A DNA stretch of 64,000 nucleotides from Acheta domesticus (GCA_031308135.1 JAHLJT010009436.1:140886303-140950302), one strand, 5' to 3'. Counted from the stretch's first letter, positions 20,099 through 32,944 are shown. Numbers and translations are program-made. The notes: generated from the letters alone by a model not told the origin.

Positions 20099-23000
20099 CA
20101 CTCTACATTTTTGTAGAGACACATGCCAGATGAGTGCTGCACATTGCGCGTATACACACTCACTAATCGTAGCATGTAAACACGCTTTGCTCATTAATCT
20201 TTGAACTTAAAAAACTCTCACTGAAATAATGCTTCCGATACGTCTATTACAACTCACAAAACAAAACTACTAAGGCAACAAAGTACACGTAATATAGTAG
20301 TATGTCTTGAAAATTACGTAATGGTCAATGACGGCAGAAAGCATTAATTCTATTAATTTTAAGATATAATTAAAATTTTGAGCTTTTACTGTAAAACGTG
20401 TTAAAAAGATTAGATAATAACACAAACATGTCCCACTGCCTTTCATTTGAAGTAGAATACACACATTTGGTTGAGTATAAAGTTAAAGTTTCTTTCTAAG
20501 CGAAAACTCGTAGTGTTTCAAAAACATACTCAATGGACAGAAGTTCATAGGTAGCAATTTACAATCGGCAGTTTATAAGTGTATTCTAAGATATCTATTT
20601 CTAATTTTGTGGTTTGTCAAAGGATGTAATTTTAAAAATCACCTCCAGTCGCTCAGATGAGGGATTCAGACCATAGCAAGGATCAGTAAAAGGATTGTTA
20701 GAACATCTCTCTCCGTTTGACCTACTGCTGAGCGAGATTTGGAAAGGAGTGCTTGATTTATCCTTAAAGATAATGATCCTCTACCTCGATACCCGTCGCA
20801 TTATCTTTTTCGAGTGCTATAGTTAAAAAATGTGTCCTCCATGATACTATTGAAAAACTTCAGATTGAAAATGTCACCGTCACTTTGTCTTCATAATGTC
20901 GTTAAATCAGCAACCTTAGACTTCATAAAGCAAATTCAATTTGTGAAATTGCTCTACATTTTATTGATTGTTTTGCTGTTTATTTCTCATCAACCATTTC
21001 AGTTAATTCTGAAACTGAAAGTTTTCTTCGAAATTGTGCATGTTTTTCTCAATCCAGAAACAAATTTTGAAATTTTCACCTTAATTAAAATATCCTCATT
21101 ATTGAATAGTCTCCCTTGAAGGCGTAGAAGTTCCATCTTCGTAACATTAATCACGTTCCTTACTCCAGTAAACACACCTAATAACAATACTACACTTCTT
21201 CCCAACAAAGATGGTGCCTTTTTCGTTCAGAAATTATCATTCCCTTGCCCTCTCAGGTTTTAACTAATTCCGCTCTCGGTGTACTCGTTAAACAAAAACC
21301 TTGTTTCCTGCGAATGTGTAAAAAGTATTTTAATTCGAGCGCATTTCGGCGATTCAGCCCGCGTTGGCATGAAGTCAATTAAATAATTCGCTTCGAGGCG
21401 CACATTCCTCGTTCGGATGACGCAAATTCTCCGTGCGGAGTGCGGCAACAAAGTGGCAGGGTCGCCCGAACTGCAAGGGGTTCGTTATTGAAAGTCCGTT
21501 GTCATATATACCAACCCCACGGGCAGGTCACACAATTTTCAACGTCCGAAGCACCCACCCCGCAGTGGTCCAAAACATCCATGACGTATTTCCAAACATT
21601 TCGAATCGCGTACCTCAGTCAGCACAAAAATGTTTTTAAAATGGTTCACATTTATAAACACAATTCTAAAACTCACCGAATATCCGATTATCGTAACTTG
21701 ATACGTGGTATCATGAACATTTTTGCAGAGTCCCGGTAAAATTTCAATGACTATTTTCGTAGTGAGAGATAATAGAATATCACTAGTATCGATATATTCT
21801 ATTTATACACCGAATGATTTTATTATTAAACAATGTTTCGTCCTTATATTTAGGCTTTCTCGTTTTTGGATTCACCCGTGTTAATTATTATAATTTATTT
21901 TTATAATTAACTTCGCCACCCTGTGAAGCATCTATTATCACCCCTTTATTCCCAAAGAGTAGTCATTTTCCCCTCTCGAGGAGAAAATTTTGACGCAATT
22001 CGGCCCTGTGTGCGACAGCTGCAAAACTCCATCCAGCATGACGCTCTCTGTGCTCAGGGATGAATGTGTCGCTGCGTCCATGTGCATAGGACGCCGTTAA
22101 CCCTTTCATTTGCGGTCTGCCTGATGATTTAGGCGATTCAAGTTGCAAATGAGTGTTTGGAATCTGGAAAGGCAAATTATGGATTATCCCGAAACGTTGA
22201 GGTCGAATGAACCATCAGTGGTGAAAACAAGACGAAATTTGTTGCTTTGTGAGATCGGGTGCTCTCATGTTTACTCATGATCACGTATCGTGTCATGTTT
22301 ACGTTCAATTTAATGCAAGAAAATACGAATAACGAAGTGGACTAAGAGAACGCGTTTCATCAACGAAAGATACCAAATTAGAATTTTCTCCAGAACTGCT
22401 TCATCCGAATCATAACTGTTTCAAATGTTTCCTGCTTCTGTTCATTACAACTTCTAATTAATTTTGAAAGATATATTTTCCATATTTGTTACTCTAAATG
22501 TTATATTTACTGACCTTTTCGGCAGGGTTCAACAATCTCAATATCTGCTAAAATTCAAAACTGCTAAGTTTCGCAGATTTTGCGCTATAGTATTTTTAGT
22601 CCTAATGAAGGAAGGCGTTTTTTGCTTACATTTAGAGAAGTCATGCTTTATGACATAGAAATTTAATGAAATTTCATTTGATGCAAGATTGCAATAATGT
22701 TAGAAAGTAATATGTCAATCACTATCTTCCCTAACGCGATTATTAACGTCACTCGTTGCCAAAGACATCACCCTCTGTAACCCCAGAGCATCACTCTCTG
22801 TAATCTTGTCAGATTATCTTTCAGTACGGTTACTTCCTACCTGTGTTACTCTCTTCTAGCCACTACACGATAAATGTTGAATTGTATTCTGAGAAGCCGT
22901 TCTCTACAGTTGCGAGGTTGGAAAATATTTTTTAATTCCAGGAATTATAGTGTAAATGTAATGATTGTGGTTGGTTTGCGAGAGTGTGGGAGCAAGAAAA

Positions 23001-23799
23001 ACGCTCTATAACTAGATGAAAAAATGGATATTGTTTTATCTTTATATTTGCAAGGATCGTTAAGAATACTAAAGAGTTTTTGTATTGAGAGTTGGTATCA
23101 TTGTTTTCTCACATTTATGTTTTCTTTCTTATCTACCGCCACAAATGTTACTGTCATTATAGTATGCGGTACAACTTTATTCCAAGAAGTGCAAATTAAA
23201 TTATGGTAACCTCACATTACAGACATGAAGCGAGTGCATTCCCCTCTAATTCAGATGAGACGATTCTATCTCAGTTCCTACTTCTCATGCTAAGATTTAA
23301 TGATTTATCCTAGTTGTTGTCAATTCATCTTGTGCAAACAATGTGCTTGTGATGCTGATAACCTAACACAACTAGTAATTTATTATCTAGGAACCTGATA
23401 TGAAACTAAATATTCTTCACTACGAGTTCAAGTGTAGTTTCGACATTCTCCTCACGGAGATACAATTCCGTTTCGCATTTTGTTCTTATCATCATGCAAC
23501 TCTACATTTTTACATACTTCACACATTTACATCCGTGCTTTTTGCACCTTTAGAACATTTTATCCTTCCCTGCTCTTTTCTTCTTTCCTCAATTTCATTC
23601 ATCTCTCTCTCTCTCTCGCACTCACTCACTCTCTCTCTTTTTCTCTCCATTCGCACCATTATGTAGTGCCTGCTTCATACTCTTAAACCGCTGCCTTCTA
23701 CCCTCACCTCCCAATCCCTGCTACACCCTTCCATATCACTCCCCCCACCCACCCACATACCTAAATTTCCTTCCCCCTCAGTTCGCCCACTACTTACTT
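20099..23799. other. AT-rich spacer, no gene recognised
   Basis: Contains a plus frame at 20832-21119 that is identical in copy 2 (45308-45595). It is hydrophobic, has no recognised domain and lies in AT-rich DNA, so I leave it uncalled. A short inverted repeat (GTTAATTATTATAA against TTATAATTAAC) lies near 21880-21910. A CT-rich microsatellite lies at about 23600-23650. Confidence 0.5.
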
Positions 23800-24455
23800 C
23801 TTGCATCTAACGTCATTACCTAATCCAAATATCGCATTATCTTATCCTATTTTCCTTTTCTTATTCCGTTTAAAAATCTTGGTCTATTCCTGACACTTAC
23901 ATCTTTGTACATCCAGTTAACTCTAGAGTTACGGATTTTCACAAACGCCTCCTGCCCTTGTAACCCCTCGTCTCTTTTCCATTATATAAAACTCAGATTC
24001 CAGCATCTCTTCCAAGCATACCTATCTATCGTGTCTGTATCCTCACCATGTAGCCTTACGTACTTCTTTTGGGAAAACATCATCTGGGGAATCTTGGAAT
24101 TCTTCCTCCTTCACTCTTTTCTTCCATCCCCATATCTCTGCTCTCCATTATAAATCGTTTCTCAACAGACTATCAAACATTTTCGTCCCTCTGCCCCAGT
24201 TAGAATTAAATCTCCTCTTGATTACTCCCACTCCTGTATCAGATCACTTTCTCGTCATTTATTTGATCTAACCCTCTTGACACCCGTTATTCTTTATGAC
24301 ATATCGAAGATATTTATACTTCTTAACCTGTTCTGGTGCTGAAACCCTTCCATTGGTATACTTTGAATGTACCAGCCCACCTTTGCTACAAATTATAATC
24401 CTTCACTTCTGAACACTTAGTGTCATCGCACTGTCATTCACACTCTATCGGAGAA
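23800..24455 (-). pseudogene. decayed LINE reverse-transcriptase C-terminal fragment
   Basis: In one minus-strand frame, interrupted by several stops, the translation resembles the C-terminal part of an insect non-LTR reverse transcriptase. It reads SKGG, then KKYKYLRYVIKNNGCQE, then IKRRF, then RAEIWGWKKR. These match the conserved order of a widespread arthropod LINE family (KYLGY, NG-QE, GKR-F, AEIWGWKE). EIWGWKK is encoded at about 24118-24138. The upstream polymerase core and any endonuclease are missing. The frame stays largely in register despite the stops, so decay is mostly by substitution. Clade not assigned. The counterpart is 48285-48942. Confidence 0.75.
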
Positions 24456-25394
24456 AAAAACCAAAGAAAAAATGGGGCTTTTTAGAGTCTTTTTTTTATA
24501 AATTGACTCTACTTCAAGCAAAAATTTCGCCAAAACTACACGTGTTTTCGTAAAATCACAAAGGAATTTATTAAAGATTAATTTTTTAGAACAGATTTCA
24601 TAAAAAAATCTCTTTCATCAATATTGTAGTGTTGTCATGTAAAGTTTTTGCAATATTAGAAAAAACTGAGTTCACCGAAAATAAGACCTACACCATTTTC
24701 ATAACCGTACTTTGCCTTATTCTACAAAAACATTAAAGAGAAACTTGGAGCCGTTTCTGAAACAATAATTTTTTTTAATTGATTGTATTTCACGCAAAAT
24801 TACATGAAAACGCAAATTTTCAAAAATTGAGCATTGCCTTATTTACTTCCTAGTTTTTCCGTTGAAGAACATATTTTATTAAGAAAAAAGTTCTATTATA
24901 ATATTGAAATTACAGGAAATCGTCGAAAAAATATTGAATACACATGTGGAGGACATCAATTTTAGGTTTTGAAATCTTACAATAGAACTGGTTTGCGCAA
25001 AAGTTGTATTGGCGATTTCTATTTTTGCTTTTTGGTAAACAATTCTGAACGAAAAAAAAATTGATTTTGGTGCAGGAACATGAAAGTTCAAAAAGATACA
25101 ACAAATATATTTATGATATACTATTATGTTGAATTTGCAGATATCAGTGAAGGTAATCATAATTGAGGTGTGTGTCATTTAATTGTAAATTAAACATTTA
25201 AACAATGGATCATTTAATAAGAAAATACTGCTTCAATTGTATATACAAGTTAGGAAAAATTGGTAATTAAAAGCCTTCTTAAGTGTTGAGGTAACTTTCC
25301 GGAACATGCGGGAATACTATATAAGAGCGTGAAAGGAAATACAAAACGGACGGCAATGATCTTATCGAAACGAATAAATTCCATTCGAACTCCG
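24456..25394. other. AT-rich spacer, no feature recognised
   Basis: Very AT-rich, with homopolymer A/T runs. The longest minus frame (24879-25178) has no recognisable domain and breaks in copy 2. Confidence 0.5.
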
Positions 25395-25800
25395 ATCGTT
25401 GTCTGTAGAAGACAACGCACAGCAACAAGGGAGGCCTGCCGCGTTTACGCACCCAACAGGCCCACCCAAGGCAACTCCCCTCTCCGAAACTGCGTCCAAG
25501 AGCTCAGCGCGTGGTACGTCGGCTGGGCGCGGCGCGGTGCGGCGTGGCGCGGCGCGGCGCGGCGGTCGAGCGCCGGCAGGTGCTACGCGTGCCAGCTGAC
25601 TTCCGCCGCGCGCGCGTGTCCTCGCTCTCCCGCGTGCGCCCGCGTGCCCCCGCGTGCCCTTCCACGCCCCTTGGTTTCCCCGCCGAAGGTTTAATTCGCC
25701 ACGAGCACTCGCTGACGAGGGCGGTGTTGCCAGTATTGGCTATTGGTCGCCAAAGTTGCGACTTTTAAAGGGGCCTCGCGACGGAAATTTACTCTTGGCG
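25395..25800. other. CpG-rich block
   Basis: GC-rich island with GGCGC and GCGTGC repeats, sharply bounded by AT-rich DNA. The counterpart is 49880-50280. Frames differ between copies; no domain. Confidence 0.5.
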
Positions 25801-26374
25801 ATTTTTTACACTCGGTTTAGAAAAAAATAAATGTTTTAAAAGTAACTTTATTTCACCATTATAAAAAAGTAATTATATTTGTACTTTCAAATGTAACCAA
25901 AATCTAATCCAAACTGACATGTTTACGTCGAATTCTGTTAGCCTAGTGAGTTCAGATACACTACTTTACTTTAGAGTAAAATCCCGGACACATATGTACC
26001 CACGACTATGACTTTTTCAAAATAAGCCATTGAAGAAAAGAGATGTTTTCGAAATTTAATTATAAAATTGTCTATCCTGCTAATTCGGCTAATATAAACG
26101 ACGAGGGAAGCGTCGAAAATGTGTTGAAAATGTGTAGCGAAATATCCATATAGTTGCAAAATATTATTTTATTAAGTTATTTTGCTGTATTTTATAAAGC
26201 AACTATCAATTATTAAAGTTTATTTCGTTTCAAAGTTCTGATTATAAATTAGTATACTTACACTCACAAACATTTTCTTCATTTATTTCAATACGCGATT
26301 TGAAAGATTTGATTGTTGGTGCCACAATGGCGATTATTTGATTAGTAATTCCGGGCGTGTCAACTGCTAAAGTT
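25801..26374. other. AT-rich spacer, no feature recognised
   Basis: Nothing recognised. Confidence 0.5.
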
Positions 26375-26850
26375 ATTAGTCCCGTAGGTGTAGAGGATGT
26401 TTCCCCCCTCGAGAGATGGCGGTGATCCTCCCTCGCTGAACGGTAAGATCCGGCGCCAACATACCTGTGGACTAGCCGGGTTTTCCCAACCAGGTATCTC
26501 CCATCAGCAGGGCACCGCCCCAGACAAGACAAGCTCTAAGCTCCCGACCGGTCTCCCGGCTTGTGTGGTAGTGTAGTGCGTGTAAGGATCAGGGGAGAGG
26601 ATAGGACAAGGAATAGGAAGGAAGGATAGCGCGCGGTCCGTGGTCCGTTTTTAGAGTATTGCTTCGGCATTCGCGTGGGGTTGAACGGAGAAACCACGGA
26701 AAACTACCGATCAGAGCAGTCGGACGCTAGAATTCTCCTCCAGCTGGCTGAATTCGACCTAGCTGACACGCTAATATCGAAAATCATGCTACCGTCGGGG
26801 CTCGAACCTAGAACCACTCAGTCATAGGCATTGCAGCGACATCAGATGAT
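26375..26850 (-). mobile_element. tRNA-derived SINE-like element (with adjoining repeat tail)
   Basis: On the minus strand, a pol III B-box-like GGTTCGAGCC (26799-26808 on plus) is preceded by CTGAGTGG. It is followed by a body containing GCTAGGTCGAATTC, GAGGAGAATTCTAGCGTCCG, TTTTCCGTGGTTT, GCGAATGCCG and a CCTTCCT-rich stretch. This order matches SINEs common in polyneopteran and other insects. The A-box region looks shortened, so the copy is probably dead. The stretch from about 26375 to 26580 is also repeat-like but may be a different element. The counterpart core is about 51050-51325, with its B box at 51279-51288. Confidence 0.6.
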
Positions 26851-27190
26851 GCCGTAAGTCACCTCTCTCGGTCCAAAATGGCGACATCTAACAGATTCTT
26901 GGCGACATTCAGCGATATATCGTAAATGGCGATAAAGCGCATTACATTATTGCGATCTCTGGACTAGCCGCCCGCGTCCCAAGTTGTGCCAGAATCCTTC
27001 CCCCGCAGGGTCAGCGGTGTGACACCGGTGTGCATCCCCACCATGGGGCGCCGCGCGGGAACTCTGGTGTCAAACCCTCGTACGCAGACCATTACTCCTG
27101 CGCTCCGCCGCGGTTACTCGACACGCGCGCTTCCTTATCGCACGCCGTCCTCACGCGAAGTTTCCTGCCCGTGAAGAATCCAACGAGACC
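26851..27190. other. GC-rich patch with CGGTGT/ACACCG palindrome
   Basis: Contains CGGTGTGACACCG near 27013-27025 and CTGGTGTCAAACC near 27063-27075. Both look like fragments of the CAG-GGTGTCAAA type of hAT end, but too short to assign. The counterpart is about 51325-51672. Confidence 0.35.
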
Positions 27191-28435
27191 CGGATAAAAA
27201 ATGTAACGAGATTACATCAAACGCATCACTTCATGTAATGTCCCTAACGAATGACGACAGCCCCTGCATGGATCGTTAGGATGATAGAAGTGGCAGAGAA
27301 GACCCAGTAATTTTCTTGCTGGGCATGAGTTTTCATATTCAGACGCTGGGCTAGAATAGGACATTTCAGAAAGTCTATTGAAAATTATGCACTTTCTGAG
27401 ATCTTGATGAAATTTCGCATTAAATTATTCCTGAAACAAGAAAAGTGACGAGATTATGGACGTACATACACGCACGGAACTGAAATATCTCTTGTTGGTA
27501 AAGTTTTTCGTGTGTTTTAAGATCGAATGAGAGCATAAATTAGGTGCATGTACTCGTTTACCCTCCAGCAGGATCTTCTAAATATTTTACACGAGTAGCC
27601 ACACGAAGCATGGAGCACACCTGCCAATTAACATATGTGTTTTGAGGCAGATTACAATTATTTGCACATTATTTTTAAAGATAAGAAAGTTGTACATTTA
27701 TTCAGAAATGTCTACAAAAGTAACTAGAAACGTGAACAAAAATTAATTAATTTTAGAAAACAAGTGTTTTTAGTCTTCTTTAAAACCTATGTTTCGTGTA
27801 TGTGGTAGTTATTTTCTTATTATCCTCAGGAAAGAAGTCGTAATTTGGACATATTTTCCATAGTTCGAAAATCATCTGTTATATAATATTTAACTGAAGG
27901 CAGTTTGATTTTAGAAAGAAATGCTCATTTAAACGATGCATAAGACAAACGCATGAACATTTCATACACGATAGAAAAAAAATACAAAAATTAAAGATTG
28001 AGATATTTTATATTCTGTTATTCAATAACTTCACCAAAGACATTGTTCTTAAACATTCTTAGTTCTGCTAAATAAGTTAAATACAGTTTAAATGCTTTTA
28101 TAATCTTTGCGATTTATTTAAAATTATTTGATTCAGACACCAGATGATCGAAGAGGTAATCCGAATATTAATTAAAAGTTGTAAATAATGACACTTTGTC
28201 TGACCTACTCTTGTTTTCTGCGTTCTTTATCGTAACATTAGTACAACAGTTTTTTATTTCTTACCATCACAAAAGGACATATCAACAAGTTCTACCTCAG
28301 AATTAGTTTCTTTCAAGTGTTCTAAACCAGTTTTCCTGCACTTCCCCACAACTTTACAACCACTCCGTAAAGCATCCGACATTCGTAGAGACCAGTAGCT
28401 ACCCATTCTCCGGAAAATACTACGAATCCCTATCG
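27191..28435. other. AT-rich spacer, no feature recognised
   Basis: No gene or repeat recognised. Confidence 0.5.
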
Positions 28436-28439
28436 CAAA

Positions 28440-29280
28440 TAGTAATATCCCATCACGGGCGCCGCCCTGTCCGCCGTCAAGTGCTTGGCATCCTGGCAGC
28501 TAGCTGCGGTTGGCAACGCGCACCGCGCGCACTCAACGTTCGCCGGACACCCGCCGCACCACGTCGTTCCGACCGCCCTGCCCCTCGCCGCCCCTCCCAT
28601 TCCATGCCACCCACTCCGCTGCGCCCCGGCACGCCCTGCCTTTCCCCGCTCCGCTCCGCACTCCAGCAACCCGCCCTTCCCTCCCCGCCTCCGCCCCCTC
28701 ACACTGCTCCGCTCCGGCCAGCCCCGCCCCCGCACCCTCTCACGCCACCCCGCCCCGCCCCTCTCCGCTCCGCCATGTTCTGCCCCGCCCCCACCATAAC
28801 ACGGGGGGGTGTTCCGTCCCGTCCCGTCCCACCCCACCCCGCGTCGCCCCGCCCCGCCCAGCCTGCTCCAGAAGAGTGGCGACAGCGGCGCGGCGGCGCG
28901 TGGGGGAGGCGCACGGTAAAACGGCCGGTAGCCGCGCGGTGGCCGCGGCGGCTGGCGCCGCAAAAACAGGCTTTTTCGCACCGCGCCACACCTGCGGGAG
29001 CGACCGCGCCGCCCGCGCCCGCGCCGCCGCCGCCGCCGCCGCCGCAACTCAAATTAGGACGACGCGCCGCGCGTTGATTGATCAGGCGGCGCGCGGGGAA
29101 GAGCTGCGTCCGCCAGATATCGCTGAAAACCTCGTTCGCGCGCTTCCTGATCATTAGGGCGCGTGTGTCGTGTGCCGCCTCGCGAATCGCACGTTGGGGA
29201 CGCGAGTTTTGCTCTTTCGCTTTGCGGAGGGGGAGGAAGTCGAGGTGGGTTCTTTGGTGTAATTGGCCGCCCCATACGTG
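28440..29280. other. CpG-rich block, identical in both copies
   Basis: C-rich on plus at 28540-28870, then a GCC run (29021-29046) and a GCGC-dense part with TTGATTGATCAGG. Several long frames on both strands are Pro/Ala/Arg-rich low complexity. They persist in copy 2 only because the sequence there (52921-53761) is identical, so persistence is not evidence for coding. A promoter or enhancer island is plausible. Confidence 0.55.
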
Positions 29281-31069
29281 CGGATTTGTGGCTTTCGACG
29301 CTGTTTTCTTGCAAATGCTGTGGCGTGTCCGTTGTAGAAAGCCCTGCTGTTTATTAGATATGCATGATTGTTTTGAGAATCGTCCTACTTTCGAAGTGGT
29401 CGACGCGATAGCATTTCGATGCGCGAAGAGATAGTAGGTCACTGAGAAATAGTTGCGCGTGGTTGTCAGGGATATATCACTGCTCTGGTTAATGGGAAGG
29501 TGTGGTCAATGTTTTCTAACAATTGGGGAAAAGATATGCTGTCGTCGAATGAAATAAACTTGCTCATAATGCGAAGAAATAATGTCGAGTTTATTTTTAT
29601 GAATAAGAATGATTTACATTATTATTAACATATGAAATGTTATTAAAAATAATTGTGTTGCACATATTAAATTGTCTCTTGTATTAGGAAGTCTCGTGTA
29701 TGTGTTTTATCAAGATGTTCATCCATTTAAGATATGATAAAACTATGTCTTCAGCCAAATTATGTTTCACAATGCAGGTACGAATGGGAAATTTAACAAA
29801 AGAATTAATTTTCTTTTATAAACTACAATTTAATTTTAATGTGATATAACACTACTTTAAATCTCTTTTCGTTTGAACATGAAGGTTGAAAACATTTTAC
29901 GTATTATTAATAACTAAATACAAAGTAACACTCTCACTGGACAACACAAAGGGAAATGCGTTTAGCAATTCATAGAGTCCACGACGCACTTCGATATTTC
30001 AGTCCGCCTTCGGTTTCCCCGTCCCCCCTCCGTCCGACGGGAAGCAATCACGCCGTCCTTTCTCTCGTCGTTGCCAGCCAGCGTCGTCTGTTGCATTTCT
30101 CGCGCGAACGGAAAGCTAAGCGAGTGCAACTGCCATGCCAAATGTTATGAGCGCTTGCGAATCCGCCGCACGTAGCCGCCGTCTCCGCGTTGAATTTCCG
30201 ATTCGCTTTCAACGAGTGCATCTACCGCATCTCCTCTGAGACCTCCGTCCCTCGACAATATACCCTTCAATTTTTCTTCAATAAAAATATTTAATGAGCG
30301 GATTACTTGTAATTGACAAGTAAAACAAAGAGACTGCGCTGTGCCATAAGCCGATGCTACAGAAAAATTAAGTCTCCTTTTTTTCTGTGTAATGAGTGGA
30401 AACGTATATAATACCGTCTTTAAACAAAAATCCGATTAAAACATTTTATCTGGCTTCCTCTTCCTTTGTAATTTTTTTCGGGAATAAGATTGGTGTATTT
30501 TAATGACTGCTGACGAAGTTTTCTTTAAAAAATGAGTTAATGCATGCAGTACTGCGTTCTTTTTACTGGCAACACAAAGGTAGAATCGAAAAGATAAGAG
30601 CGTCCAAATACCTCTCCAAAGAAAAGCCATATAAACTAATTGAATGTACGCCGATACCAAGAATGAGATAGGACTTAGCGAGTAATAGCGCTTAATACTC
30701 ATTGTCAGGGGGCTGACGAACCAATCCCATACATAATAAATGTCCCGAAGAACCTTATCATTACGGAGCATTAATTAAGTAGCCAACTAGCAGCCAAAAA
30801 GTGTTTTAAGGAACAGAATATATTATATCGTCAGGAGGCCGAAGGCATTTGAAAAGAACGCCATAAAAATGGAGCGTCCGTGTCGTAACATACAATTTCC
30901 CTAGGAAAATGTTCCCTCGGAGCTTGCTCTCTCAAACAAGAGAGCAAAAACAGAACCACTCTTTCCGCAGGGGAAACCACGGCCTCCCCTAAGCAGCACT
31001 CGCCCATTGATATTGAATCGAATCAAGCACATCAAGAGCGTAATTTGATTAGCGCAAATCTCTGCCCAG
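29281..31069. other. spacer with candidate conserved non-coding stretch
   Basis: AT-rich to about 29950. The stretch 30600-31069 has balanced composition, TTAATTAAG, CCATAAAAATGG and GATTGATATTGAATC-like patches, and a perfect 9-bp hairpin (30924-30932 with 30939-30947). It leads directly into the next island. No coding signal. An enhancer-like role is inference. Confidence 0.4.
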
Positions 31070-32470
31070 CGTAGTTCCATTGGCGTTTTTTGACCACGGG
31101 CGGGCAAAACGCGCATCGCGCCCGGGCGCCTGGGGACCCGGAACGAATCCCCGATGACGCGCGGAGTGAACGCTCCGACAGGCCCCTGCGGAGGGCGCGG
31201 CGGCGCTGCCTGGAGCGGGGCGGGCGGGGCGGGGCGGACGCGGCGGGGAGAGAAGGACCGGACGAGATGGGATGCAACGGAGCGGGATGTCGGGGAAACC
31301 GCGGCTCCACGTAACTGCATCCACGGGGCGCGCGCTGGTCGCCGAGTGCCAATGGGTTCTTGCGGGCGGCGGCGGTGGCGGCCGTGGTGGTGGTGGTGGT
31401 GCGGCAGCGGCGAGTTGAGCACGGGCGTCGGCGGCAGCGCGGGGCGGTGGGGACACGACGCGGGGCGAGCGGGGCGGCGGCGGCGGCGGCGGCGCGGCGC
31501 GGCGTGACGGGCCCCGGTAAGGCCGGTTTATCCCCGCGGGCTTTGCGGGATGGCGGCGTTCCTGCGGCCCGGTTTATCCTTGAGACGAGGCTGACAGTGA
31601 TACGTCCGCAGCCGGCCCGCCGAGCTGGCTTTACTCTGCACTAATCTCATTACACTGGCCGTGAGCCCGGCTGCGTCCGTACACTCCCTGCTCGCCGCCG
31701 AGCAAGCCGCCCTTTCCGTTTTAAACCGGCAGCGGAGCGAAGCGGCGCGGCGGCGACGCGACGCGACGCCCGGGACTGTACCACGTGGCGGAGGGCGCGC
31801 CAGTGAGCGAGCGAGTGAACGGCGAGCGAGCGAGAGAGTGAACGAGGGGAGGGCACAATTAGGGCGGAGAGGAACGAGGGGCAGGGAAGGCAGGAGAGTG
31901 AGGATGTGAGTGGGAGCGCGGGGACCTGAGGGCGGGAGAGGAGCGGAGAAACGGGAGGAAATGTTTGGGCAAGACGTGGTCCGCGGCGCGGACGGACTGG
32001 TTTGAGACAGTGGGAGTGGGACGGGTGACCGGATGACTGGAGGAGTTTTTGTCAACGGGAAGGCGGGCACGCGTTGGGTGCTTGGGAGGGCGTGCATGCA
32101 TCGAGCGTCCTTGCGTGGCGGGCGAGCGGCTGGTCGCGGGCGTGGGAGGATGCGGAGGGATTAGGCGCGCGTGGGTGGGATGGCGCCGAGTCGCCGCCGC
32201 CGCCCAGCGGCCGCGGAGGGAGCCAGGCGCCCCATCACCGCCGACCCCCCCGCCGGCACGCGGCTCCGGAACGAGATCGCTATCTGATCTCTCGATTCGC
32301 GCGTCGCGTGCTCGCTCCGCCGCCGATCGTCCCCCCCCCCCTGCCCCGCGCGCGCTCATTTCATCTGCGGCCGCTGATTGATATTCGAGTGCGGAGGGCC
32401 GCTGCCGCCGCCCGGCCGTCCGTTCAGATGCCACTTTTTGGCAAAGTCGCGGCGATGAACAATTGCTTTT
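31070..32470. other. large CpG-rich block (1.4 kb)
   Basis: The longest island in the window (counterpart 55560-56935). It contains GTG and GGC triplet runs (31384-31403, 31474-31492), a GAGCGAGC-type repeat near 31800-31840, a C10 run near 32330, and homeodomain-like ACTAATCTCATTAC (31638-31651). The many frames on both strands shift between the copies and have no known domain. Confidence 0.55.
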
Positions 32471-32944
32471 GCGATGCCGGCCTGCTTACATTTTTAACAA
32501 CTTAAACTTTTTAATAAAAAGTCTGCCAACTGTTTTTGATTTTTTTAAATTTGCTCCTAAAATGAGAGGAACAGAAAATTTCATTAATTCTTTGATGTGT
32601 TATTCTGACTTTTTTATCAGAGTAATCTGTGTTTAAAATTATGTAAAATATTACTTGTAAATATGTTTAAGTAATATTATTATAATATATCCTTTCATGG
32701 TTCCTTAGTGACACATAAAAAAATATCACACGAAACACATTGACTGTTTATACTGTGTGTATTTGACGTAGAGTGTTTTTTATGAGCGGCACGAAAAATG
32801 TACATACTACATTCCTGACTTTGATTTTATAATATTACTATTTCCATCCTTGTGAATTTAATTACAGCTACCTTTAAAGTGTTGACAAATGGTTACACGA
32901 CGAATGTATTTCCTTGGATGTGTGAATGTACATTGTTGTTGGAG
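32471..32944. other. AT-rich spacer, no feature recognised
   Basis: Nothing recognised. In copy 2 this interval is shortened by many single-base deletions. Confidence 0.5.

Noticed and set aside
20832..21119. Hydrophobic 95-residue plus frame, identical in both copies
   Set aside because: Identity only reflects the duplicated assembly. The residues are typical of AT-rich random translation, and no signal or family was recognised.
26790..26830. Functional tRNA gene on the minus strand
   Set aside because: A B-box-like motif is present, but the A-box spacing is wrong, no cloverleaf can be drawn, and the surrounding sequence is SINE body.
27003..27090. A pair of hAT ends (CAGCGGTGT... and GGTGTCAAACC)
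   Set aside because: They are only about 50 bp apart, not in proper inverted arrangement, and too short to separate from chance.
28430..29442. Several long frames on both strands, conserved between the two copies
   Set aside because: The copies are identical here because they are the same locus. The translations are Pro/Ala/Arg/Ser low complexity and overlap on both strands, with no domain.
30924..30947. Perfect 9-bp hairpin as a terminator
   Set aside because: Factor-independent terminators are a bacterial feature; in this context it is at most a structural or regulatory curiosity.
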